21,131 nucleotides of DNA from assembly GCA_964581295.1 (NCBI GenBank), contig CAZONX010000029.1:1-21131 (forward strand), read 5' to 3'. The notes beneath the pieces were generated by a model. That model was not told the origin of the DNA and did not search any database. It saw only the letters and a list, made by a program, of their open reading frames with translations. Origin of the DNA: JAHEEL01 sp964581295. GTDB taxonomy: Bacteria; Actinomycetota; Acidimicrobiia; Spongiisociales; UBA5794. The position numbers and the translations under genes are program-made. This document shows, in pieces, positions 8,445 to 14,856 of this stretch. The first letter of the stretch is position 1. The number at the start of each line of letters is the position of its first letter.

Positions 8445-9238
8445 GGAACCTTGCGTCGAAGGCGACCGCGGATCTCGAGCGACTGGCGACCGGGTTGCGC
8501 GAACCCGTCGCTGTGGACGCCGCGGTGCACACGACACGCAAGGGCATCAAGCGACTGCGGGCCTTTCTGCGCCTCGCGCGCCGGTCGGTCGGCAAAGACT
8601 TCTACCGGTCGGAGAACAGTGCCCTGCGCGACACCGCCCGTCTCCTCGCACCGGCGAGGGATTCCCTCGTGCTCATCGAGACGGCAACCGCAACCGGGGC
8701 ATCCGATGCGGTGGTCGCATCACTCGCCGGCGATCACCGGGAAGCGATCGCCGGCCTCGAGTCCGGTGTCCGTATCGACGCCGCCGATCGTCTTAGTGCC
8801 ACCGCCGAGCGTTGGCAGCATGTCGATTGGGGCGGCCCCGATGCCGCGTCGATCCGAGCCGGGCTTCGCAGGACCTACCGTCGCGGCCTCGCCGACTTCG
8901 AGTCCGTGCGATCCAACCCGTCCGACGCGACGTTCCACGGGTGGCGGCGGCGGGTCAAGTACATCCGCTACCAGCTCGAGATAGTCGGAGTTGCTTCCGA
9001 CTTCACCAGACCGTTCACCATCCTCGGCGACGACCTCGGTCTCGAGCACGACCACACCGTGCTCATCGACGTGTGCCGATCACGTACCGCCGACGGGGCG
9101 TTTCGTGCCGTCGCTCACGGAGCGGCACAACAACGCGAGATGCTGCGATCGACGGCTCTGGCGCTGGGCGGGCGGCTGTTCGCCCTCGCGCCCGAGGCGT
9201 ACGTCGAGAGCGTGGACGGAATGGCCCATCTGCCGTAG
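8441..9238 (+). CDS. CHAD-domain protein
   Basis: The GTG at 8441 overlaps the GH57 stop (GTGA) and gives 265 residues. The protein is helical, Arg- and His-rich, and shows the two-part CHAD pattern: VHTTRKGIKRLRAFLRLARR around His30, and FHGWRRRVKYIRYQLEI around His166. CHAD domains bind polyphosphate and often accompany CYTH triphosphatases; no CYTH domain is present here. There is no signal peptide, so unlike the GH57 partner it should be cytoplasmic. It ends 11 bases before the convergent menE stop. Domain call is firm; a link between alpha-glucan use and polyphosphate is only inference from the operon. Confidence 0.85.
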   Translation: MRNLASKATADLERLATGLREPVAVDAAVHTTRKGIKRLRAFLRLARRSVGKDFYRSENSALRDTARLLAPARDSLVLIETATATGASDAVVASLAGDHREAIAGLESGVRIDAADRLSATAERWQHVDWGGPDAASIRAGLRRTYRRGLADFESVRSNPSDATFHGWRRRVKYIRYQLEIVGVASDFTRPFTILGDDLGLEHDHTVLIDVCRSRTADGAFRAVAHGAAQQREMLRSTALALGGRLFALAPEAYVESVDGMAHLP

Positions 9239-9249
9239 GACCGGCTCGG

Positions 9250-10518
9250 CTACCCCGCGTCGATGGCAAGCCGTAGCGCTGCGGATCGATCCGGTTTCCC
9301 GTTCGGTAGTAGCGGGACCTCATCGACCGGGAGCCAACGCCTCGGAACCTCGTGCCGTACGACGCGGCGGCGCACCGCGGCTTCGATCGTCGAAAGCGCG
9401 CCCGGCACTGTCTCGATGACCGCGGTGACAATCTGCCCCCATTCATCGTCCGGGACGCCGACCACGATCGAGCCTCCGACACCAGGAAGCGCATCGATGA
9501 TCGCCTCGACGTTTGCCGGGGCGACGTTCTCTCCCCCGGTGATGATCGTGCCGTCGCGTCGACCCGAGACAACGAGGCGCCCCCAGGCGTCGACGTGTCC
9601 GAGGTCGCCGGTGCGAAGCGGACCCACGCGGGGTGGCTCGCCGAGGTAGCCGGGAGAGACGGTCGGCCCTTCGAGCAGGATCTCACCATCATCTGCAATC
9701 GTCACGTCGACTCCATCCAATGGTCGTCCCGCCGTGCCGAGCGCTTCGGCGGCCATGCCCGGCTCGACCGTCGCCACCTGCGAGGCCGCCTCAGTCATGC
9801 CGTACGTCGCAAGGACGGGCAGCCCAGCGTCCAGCGCCCGCTCGACGAGCCCAACGCGTGCCGGGGCACCCCCGAGCAGTACCGCTCTGCAGCCCGCGTA
9901 GGGGCCGGGATCGTGTTCGAGAATGCGGTGCAGCATGGTCGGTACCAGGCTCGCCATCGTGATCGAGCCATGGTGAAGCGCCCGGCTCGCTGCGGCGGCA
10001 TCGAACCGCTCGAGTATCTCGATCGAACCACCGGCCGTCAGGCTGCGCCACACGATCGAAAGACCACCGACGTGGAACAGCGGGAGCGTCAGCAACCACC
10101 GGTCTCCGGCGTCGTTGTCGAGGCGACGCTGCGACGCATCGACGGAGGCCGCGATGTTGGCCTCGGTCAGGATCACCCCGCGCGGCTCTCCGGTGCTCCC
10201 GGACGTCGGGACCACCGTATGGGTCCCCGGAGGGGCAGGTGAACGGTCATCGAGCGCAGGCTCGGATTGCGGGAGCGCTACCGCGCCCGCCCGATGAATC
10301 CCGACAAGGGCGATGACGGTCTCAGGCGTGGACATCGCCTCGATCGGGACTAGGTCGCCAGCACCGACCCCAGCTGTTGCCAGGCGCCGCGCGAAGGCAT
10401 CAACGCGGCGATCGAGCTCTCCGTATGACACCGTCGAGCCTCCCGCGACGATCGCGGGGGCGTCGGGGTTTGATTCTGCGTGGGTCTTCGCCCACTCGTG
10501 CGGCAGGGTGACGGTCAT
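9250..10518 (-). CDS. menE: o-Succinylbenzoate-CoA ligase (MenE)
   Basis: A 422-residue member of the ANL adenylate-forming superfamily that converts o-succinylbenzoate, CoA and ATP to OSB-CoA. From the ATG at 10518 it shows the P-loop TSGSTGEPRG (105-114), LPLFHVGGL (145-153), TYGMTEAA (238-245), RTGDLG with Asp304, and a C-terminal PNGKPDR with catalytic Lys408. The shortness compared with about 500-residue acyl-CoA ligases, LPLFHVGGL and the neighbouring men genes favour MenE over a general acyl-CoA ligase. A GTG three codons upstream (10527) is the alternative start. The gene diverges from menB with only 23 bases between their starts. Confidence 0.88.
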   Translation of the reverse strand: MTVTLPHEWAKTHAESNPDAPAIVAGGSTVSYGELDRRVDAFARRLATAGVGAGDLVPIEAMSTPETVIALVGIHRAGAVALPQSEPALDDRSPAPPGTHTVVPTSGSTGEPRGVILTEANIAASVDASQRRLDNDAGDRWLLTLPLFHVGGLSIVWRSLTAGGSIEILERFDAAAASRALHHGSITMASLVPTMLHRILEHDPGPYAGCRAVLLGGAPARVGLVERALDAGLPVLATYGMTEAASQVATVEPGMAAEALGTAGRPLDGVDVTIADDGEILLEGPTVSPGYLGEPPRVGPLRTGDLGHVDAWGRLVVSGRRDGTIITGGENVAPANVEAIIDALPGVGGSIVVGVPDDEWGQIVTAVIETVPGALSTIEAAVRRRVVRHEVPRRWLPVDEVPLLPNGKPDRSAALRLAIDAG

Positions 10519-10527
10519 TGCGCTCAC

Positions 10528-10534
10528 TACAGTA
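10528..10534. promoter_or_regulatory. Overlapping divergent -10 elements between menE and menB
   Basis: On the plus strand TACAGT (10528-10533) lies 8 bases before the menB GTG. On the minus strand TACTGT (10534-10529) lies 10 bases before the menE ATG. Both fit TANNNT and share five bases within the near-palindrome ACTACAGTA. Neither start has a Shine-Dalgarno, so both transcripts would carry almost no leader, and the two polymerases could not occupy the site together. Confidence 0.45.
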
Positions 10535-10541
10535 TCTGCTC

Positions 10542-11432
10542 GTGATATCCCAGATATTCGATCCAGACGCGTGGGACCCCGTTGCGGGGTTCGACTTCAC
10601 CGACATCACCTACCACCGAGCCCGAGAAATCGGCGCCGTGCGGGTGGCGTTCAACCGTCCCGAGGTGCGCAACGCCTTCCGGCCCCACACCGTCGACGAG
10701 CTCTACACTGCGCTCGATCACGCGCGCATGACCTCCGATGTCGGCGCCGTGCTGCTCACCGGAAACGGCCCGTCGCCCAAAGACGGCGGGTGGGCGTTCT
10801 GCTCCGGGGGCGATCAACGCATTCGCGGAGCGGATGGTTACCAGTACGAAGGCACAGGCGACGTCGATCAGGCCCGTCTCGGTCGGCTTCACATCCTCGA
10901 GGTCCAGCGCCTGATCCGTTTCATGCCCAAGGTAGTGATTGCCGTCGTTGGGGGCTGGGCGGTCGGAGGCGGGCACAGCCTCCACGTCGTCTGCGATCTC
11001 ACACTTGCGTCAGCCCAGCACGCCGTGTTCAAGCAGACCGACGCCGACGTTGCTTCGTTCGACGGCGGCTACGGCTCTGCCCTGCTTGCCCGGCAGGTCG
11101 GGCAGAAGCGGGCACGAGAGATCTTCTTCCTCGGCCGCGACTACTCCGCCCAAGATGCGTACGACATGGGCATGGTCAACGCAGTGATCGAGCACGAGGA
11201 CCTCGAGTCGGTCGCGCTCGAATGGGCCCGGGAAATCGTCAGGAAGAGTCCGACAGCGCAGCGGATGCTGAAGTACGCGTTCAATCTCCAAGACGACGGC
11301 ATGGTCGGCCAGCAACTCTTCGCAGGCGAGGCAACCCGCCTGGCGTACGGAACGGCCGAGGCCAAAGAGGGTCGCGACGCCTTCCTTGAGAAGCGCGACC
11401 AGGACTACCACACCTACCCGTGGCATTTCTAA
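10542..11432 (+). CDS. menB: 1,4-Dihydroxy-2-naphthoyl-CoA synthase (MenB, type II)
   Basis: A crotonase-family enzyme closing the second ring of the naphthoquinone from OSB-CoA. The GTG at 10542 gives 296 residues beginning ISQIFDPDAWDPVAGFDFTD, as in other actinobacterial MenB proteins; a TTG at 10518 would lie inside menE. Visible marks are NRPEVRNAFRP, the oxyanion-hole segments FCSGGDQ (86-92) and GGWAVGGGHSLHVVCDL, then QTDADVASFDGGYGSALLAR and the C-terminal AEAKEGRDAFLEKR. The QTDADV segment with Asp is that of type II, bicarbonate-independent MenB such as the mycobacterial enzyme. A 7-bp tandem repeat starts directly after the TAA stop, followed by menA. Confidence 0.95.
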   Translation: MISQIFDPDAWDPVAGFDFTDITYHRAREIGAVRVAFNRPEVRNAFRPHTVDELYTALDHARMTSDVGAVLLTGNGPSPKDGGWAFCSGGDQRIRGADGYQYEGTGDVDQARLGRLHILEVQRLIRFMPKVVIAVVGGWAVGGGHSLHVVCDLTLASAQHAVFKQTDADVASFDGGYGSALLARQVGQKRAREIFFLGRDYSAQDAYDMGMVNAVIEHEDLESVALEWAREIVRKSPTAQRMLKYAFNLQDDGMVGQQLFAGEATRLAYGTAEAKEGRDAFLEKRDQDYHTYPWHF

Positions 11433-11465
11433 GACAGTCGACAGTCGACAGTCGACAGTCGACAG
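11433..11465 (+). repeat. Heptamer tandem array, GACAGTC x4 plus a partial unit
   Basis: Four perfect head-to-tail GACAGTC units run from 11433 to 11460, followed by GACAG to 11465 and then a degraded unit. The array starts at the base after the menB stop and ends 25 bases before the menA start. The unit is almost self-complementary (GAC-A-GTC), so the RNA or single strand can form short stems with A-A mismatches. No origin, integrase or CRISPR feature is nearby. Confidence 0.9.
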
Positions 11466-11490
11466 ACCGACGCGTCTCGAGTCTCCTCCA

Positions 11491-12363
11491 ATGAGGGCTT
11501 GGGTCTTGGCGGCGCGGCCCGCGACACTGCCGGCTGCGGTCGCGGCGGTGGTCGTTGCGAGCGCTCTGGCCGGTGCCGATGGTGTGTTCGCGTGGGACGC
11601 GTTCATCGTCACGCTCTTCGCAGCGATCGCCATTCAGATCGGCGTGAACTTCGCCAACGACCTCGCCGACGCTCAGAAGGGCGCGGATACCGCGGACCGG
11701 ATCGGTCCCACTCGTGCGGTCGCTTCAGGACTGCTGACGGCGACACAGATGAAGCGGGGGATCCTCGCCGCCTTCGCCTTCGCCGGTCTGGCCGGGCTCT
11801 ACCTGATCTGGCTCGCCGGCTGGGTCATCCTGGTGATCGGGGTCGTCTCGATAATCGCGGCGCTCGGCTACACGAACGGCCCGATCCCATACGGGTACTA
11901 CGGCCTCGGCGAGGTGTTCGTGTTTGTATTCTTCGGCCTGGTGGCCACCGTGGGCACCCGATATGTCTACGACCGCACCGCACCAGCTGATGCCTGGGTG
12001 GCCGCCGTCGCCATGGGTCTATTTGCATCAGCCATTCTCGTTGCCAACAACGTTCGGGACATCGAGACCGACCGCGTTGCGGGGAAACGCACGCTCGCGG
12101 TGATCCTTGGGCGCGGGCCGGCACGATGGCTCTACGCTGGAATGATCGGCGGCGCCTACACAGCCGTGGCCACCGGTGTGGTGGCCACCGTCCTGCCCTC
12201 GTGGGCGCTCATCACCTTCTTCTCGTTGCCGCTGGCGCTGATGCCGGTGAGAACCATCTTCATCGAGACGGCCGGCCCTCCCCTCATCGGAGTGCTCAAG
12301 GCGACCGCGAGGCTTCAGCTCCTCTTTGCCGCACTCTTGTCCGCTGGCGTGCTCATCGCTTGA
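11491..12363 (+). CDS. menA: 1,4-Dihydroxy-2-naphthoate polyprenyltransferase (MenA)
   Basis: A 290-residue UbiA-superfamily membrane protein that attaches a polyprenyl tail to DHNA. The start at 11491 gives the typical MenA opening MRAWVLAARPATLPAAVAAV; the frame is open further upstream but there encodes only the repeat. The two Asp-rich motifs are present: NFANDLADAQKGAD (Asn56, Asp57, Asp60, Asp66) and NNVRDIETDRVAGKRTL (Asp190, Asp194), with GPTRAVASG after the first. About eight hydrophobic helices fill the rest. It lies 58 bases after menB with the heptamer array between. No Shine-Dalgarno or -10 is seen directly before it, so co-transcription with menB is likely. Its stop abuts that of the convergent gene with zero spacing. 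Confidence 0.92.
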   Translation: MRAWVLAARPATLPAAVAAVVVASALAGADGVFAWDAFIVTLFAAIAIQIGVNFANDLADAQKGADTADRIGPTRAVASGLLTATQMKRGILAAFAFAGLAGLYLIWLAGWVILVIGVVSIIAALGYTNGPIPYGYYGLGEVFVFVFFGLVATVGTRYVYDRTAPADAWVAAVAMGLFASAILVANNVRDIETDRVAGKRTLAVILGRGPARWLYAGMIGGAYTAVATGVVATVLPSWALITFFSLPLALMPVRTIFIETAGPPLIGVLKATARLQLLFAALLSAGVLIA

Positions 12364-13269
12364 TCAGCGCCGCGCGAGCGCTCCGATCGAGACCGCCCCA
12401 ATCTGGGCGTCGTCGACGGTGACGAGCGTGTCGGGCCCCGTCTCACGGCCGACACGGATGGCCGGGCCACCGCGGATCACGAACGCCCGCACGCCCGAAC
12501 GAACACGGTATCCCCAGCCGCCGTAGGCCATCGGCTTGATCTCGAACGCCTCGGCCCCTGTGACTTCGTCAATCGGTATGTGCTGGCTCGGCCAGCCAAA
12601 CGGCCCGATGGCAATGGTCACGCCGTCCGATTCGGCAGTGACGCGCACAGAAGAGAACGAGACCATGACGATGGCGATCGCGATCATGAGGACCATCCAG
12701 ATCGGTTCGAGGAAGACCGCAAGAACCACAGGGGCAACACTCAGCGTTGCGAGCCAGCCATTCGATGCGGACCCCGACCACGACCCCTCCGGGGCGACTC
12801 CTGGAGCCATCAGTTCGTCAACGGGGACTCCATCGGATCCACCGGCACCCAGCCATCCCACCGTTGCTGCGACCATTGCAGCGGCGATCGCACCAATCAG
12901 GAACCACACCGACATCGATTCGGCCTCTTGCCACGTGGGTGCATCGAGATTCGCGACCACGATCTGAACGTTCACAACTGCGACGAGGCCGAGGATGAAG
13001 TAGATCGTCGCGGCGAGCGGAGCCGATGGCATCGACACGCGCGACCCAGCTGCGAGTGCGAACCACGCCAGGAGCATTCCGGCTGCGAGGAGCGCCACAT
13101 AGAGCAGGAACGACATCTCGCCGTTCGGCGGACCGGTGAAGCCCCAATGCACGGCGATGGGGTCCGGGTACCGGGATCGGAAAGCGATGAGCGGGACGAA
13201 CGCGGCGAATACGATGAGCGCCGGAAGGACCACCACGATCGTCCACCAACGAGCTGAGCCGCGATGCAT
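12364..13269 (-). CDS. DUF1648-type membrane protein
   Basis: A 301-residue protein with an N-terminal helix, then FRSRYPDPIAVHWGFTGPPNG (residues about 31-51), the signature of DUF1648 domains found in SdpI-like and other membrane proteins. Further hydrophobic segments follow near 55-75, 85-105, 120-140 and 175-205. The C-terminal 90 residues look like a soluble PH-like beta domain (VRVTAESDGVTIAIGPFGWP and following). Function is unknown. It lies between menA and menD but is encoded on the opposite strand, so a role in menaquinone synthesis should not be assumed. It starts at the ATG at 13269 and diverges from menD by 50 bases. Confidence 0.75.
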   Translation of the reverse strand: MHRGSARWWTIVVVLPALIVFAAFVPLIAFRSRYPDPIAVHWGFTGPPNGEMSFLLYVALLAAGMLLAWFALAAGSRVSMPSAPLAATIYFILGLVAVVNVQIVVANLDAPTWQEAESMSVWFLIGAIAAAMVAATVGWLGAGGSDGVPVDELMAPGVAPEGSWSGSASNGWLATLSVAPVVLAVFLEPIWMVLMIAIAIVMVSFSSVRVTAESDGVTIAIGPFGWPSQHIPIDEVTGAEAFEIKPMAYGGWGYRVRSGVRAFVIRGGPAIRVGRETGPDTLVTVDDAQIGAVSIGALARR

Positions 13270-13275
13270 GCCGCC

Positions 13276-13312
13276 AGTATGGCAGCCGGACCGACTCGCC
13301 CGGCGGTAACCT
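13276..13312. promoter_or_regulatory. Divergent candidate -10 elements of the DUF1648 gene and menD
   Basis: On the plus strand TAACCT (13307-13312) is followed by exactly 7 bases and the menD GTG at 13320. On the minus strand CATACT (13281-13276), one base off TANNNT, is followed by 6 bases and the ATG at 13269. Neither gene has a Shine-Dalgarno. Confidence 0.5.
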
Positions 13313-13319
13313 CGCAGTC

Positions 13320-14777
13320 GTGGACCCCGCAGCAGCCCTCACTACACGCCTTGCCGCAGCATTCGCCGATCTCGGTCTCCGCCACGCCGTTGTGTCCCCG
13401 GGTTCTCGCAGCACGCCGCTCGCCCTTGCCTTTGCAATGGAGCCCCGAATCACGACGCACATCGCCCTTGACGAGCGATCCGGCGGCTTCTTCGCCCTGG
13501 GAATCGCCAAACAGAGCGGCATCCCGGCGGCCCTCGTCTCAACCTCAGGTACCGCAGCGGCGAACTACCACCCGGCCATCGCCGAGGCGAGCCAGGCCCG
13601 GGTACCCCTNNNNNNNNNNNNNNNNNNNNNNNNNNNNNNNNNNNNNNNNNNNNNNNNNNNNNNNNNNNNNNNNNNNNNNNNNNNNNNNNNNNNNNNNNNN
13701 NNNNNNNNNGCCGCCCGGCTCTCGGGCCGGAGATGGCTCATCGTGGCCGGCGGTCACCAGCGGCCGGGGTTCGCCGCAGCAGCAGCGATGCTGTGCGGCG
13801 AGGCGGCAGTTCCGATCGTCTCGGACGTCCAGTGCCGGTTCCCATCACCTTCCACAATCGCCTTCGGCGACGTCCTCGCGTCATCTGGGTTCTTCGACGC
13901 TCACCGTCCGGAGATCGTCGTGCGCGTCGGTCCGGTGCCGACCTCCCGACGTCTCTGGTCGTGGTTGCAAGACTCGACCGTAGAGCAGATCTCCATCGAC
14001 GACGCTGGATGGCGCGACCCGCTCGGGATCGCCGACGTCGTGTACCGGGCCGATCCGGCCGTGACGTTCGCCGATCTCGCCGGCCGCATTGACGCCGCAC
14101 CGAACGAATGGCTCGGCACCTGGAGCGAGGCCGACCGTGCCGTCGGCGACGCCGTCGTCGACACGCTCGCGAACGAGGCATTCCCGAATGAGCCGTCTAC
14201 CGCACGAATGACGGCGGCGGCAGCCCCTTCCGGTGCCACGATCTACGTGGCGTCGTCGATGCCGATTCGAGACCTTGATGCCTTCTCCGGCCCACCCAGG
14301 GGCGATGTGGCCGTTCTCGCCAACCGGGGAGCAAACGGCATCGACGGGCTGCTGTCCGCTGCTGCAGGCGCCGCATCGTCCGACGGCCGAAGGGTCATCG
14401 CCCTCGCTGGCGACCTGTCGGTGCTTCACGATGCCACGGCCCTCGGGCTGATTGCCAGGCACAGCCTGCCCGTCACGATCGTGGCCACGAACAACGACGG
14501 CGGCGGCATCTTCCACTTCCTTCCCCAGGCGTCCCAACTCACCGACGAGCGATTCGAGGCCCTCTTCGGGACCCCCCACGGCCACTCGCTGGCAGCCATC
14601 GCGAGCGCGTTCGGCATCGAGGCGAGGACGATCGCGACCGCCGATGAACTCGCGGCCTCGGTCGCCGAGGACGACGGCCCCCTCTTCGTCGAGATCAGAA
14701 CGCAACGAGACGAGAACGTGCGCGTCCACGGCCGGATCTACGAGGCCGCAGCTGCGGCAGTAGCAAGTAGCAAGTAG
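13320..14777 (+). CDS. menD: SEPHCHC synthase (MenD), interrupted by an assembly gap
   Basis: A thiamin-diphosphate enzyme joining isochorismate and 2-oxoglutarate. Residues 1-96 before the gap carry VVSPGSRSTPLALAF, the cofactor-activating Glu52 in ALDERSGGFFALG, and STSGTAAANYHPA. After the gap come RRWLIVAGGHQRPG (central domain), then NRGANGIDGLLSAAAG, ALAGDLSVLHDATALGL and NNDGGGIFHFLPQ, which form the diphosphate- and magnesium-binding part. Both halves stay in one nominal frame, though the 100 N do not represent the true length. MenD proteins are around 550 residues, so about 110 residues seem hidden. The GTG start at 13320 is backed by a TAACCT element 7 bases upstream. The last five residues (VASSK) and the stop are encoded by the heptamer repeat. 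Confidence 0.92.
   Translation: MDPAAALTTRLAAAFADLGLRHAVVSPGSRSTPLALAFAMEPRITTHIALDERSGGFFALGIAKQSGIPAALVSTSGTAAANYHPAIAEASQARVPXXXXXXXXXXXXXXXXXXXXXXXXXXXXXXXXXXAARLSGRRWLIVAGGHQRPGFAAAAAMLCGEAAVPIVSDVQCRFPSPSTIAFGDVLASSGFFDAHRPEIVVRVGPVPTSRRLWSWLQDSTVEQISIDDAGWRDPLGIADVVYRADPAVTFADLAGRIDAAPNEWLGTWSEADRAVGDAVVDTLANEAFPNEPSTARMTAAAAPSGATIYVASSMPIRDLDAFSGPPRGDVAVLANRGANGIDGLLSAAAGAASSDGRRVIALAGDLSVLHDATALGLIARHSLPVTIVATNNDGGGIFHFLPQASQLTDERFEALFGTPHGHSLAAIASAFGIEARTIATADELAASVAEDDGPLFVEIRTQRDENVRVHGRIYEAAAAAVASSK
13610..13709. other. Assembly gap of exactly 100 N
   Basis: One hundred consecutive N lie within menD, the conventional placeholder for a scaffold gap of unknown size. Comparing the flanking MenD motifs with the E. 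coli enzyme suggests that roughly 330 bases are really missing, including the segment usually reading LTADRPPEL. Confidence 0.98.
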
Positions 14778-14801
14778 CAAGTAGCAAGTAGCAAGACAGA
14801 A
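14760..14801 (+). repeat. Heptamer tandem array GTAGCAA x5 plus degenerate unit GACAGAA
   Basis: Five perfect GTAGCAA units (14760-14794) are followed by GACAGAA (14795-14801). The first unit begins on a codon boundary in menD. Because 7 is not a multiple of 3, the array reads VASSK and then TAG, so it supplies the stop codon at 14775-14777. Confidence 0.92.
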
Positions 14802-14840
14802 GCAGGATCCGGGACGTCCGGCCTTGATACTTGCTACTTG
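14785..14840. terminator. Inverted repeat between convergent menD and menF, possible bidirectional terminator
   Basis: CAAGTAGCAAG (14785-14795) and CTTGCTACTTG (14830-14840) are perfect 11-bp inverted copies around a 34-base loop. They lie between the converging stops of menD (14777) and menF (14857). No T-run follows on either side, so intrinsic termination is uncertain; the pairing comes from the two facing heptamer arrays. Confidence 0.45.
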
Positions 14841-14851
14841 TGTCTCGCTAC
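14824..14851 (-). repeat. Degenerate inverted heptamer array downstream of menF
   Basis: Read on the minus strand, four in-phase 7-mers follow one another: GTAGCGA, GACACAA, GTAGCAA, GTATCAA. They match the GTAGCAA/GACAGAA units at the end of menD but in opposite orientation, so each convergent gene ends with its own copy of the array. The 22-base centre (14802-14823) contains the palindrome GGACGTCC. Confidence 0.75.
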
Positions 14852-14856
14852 TCCTT

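Noticed and set aside
11433..11465. CRISPR array
   Set aside because: The units are 7 bases long and contiguous with no spacers, and there are no cas genes in the window.
12364..13269. A missing menaquinone enzyme (MenC or MenH) filled by the gene between menA and menD
   Set aside because: The protein is a multi-helix membrane protein with a DUF1648 signature and lacks enolase-superfamily or alpha/beta-hydrolase motifs.
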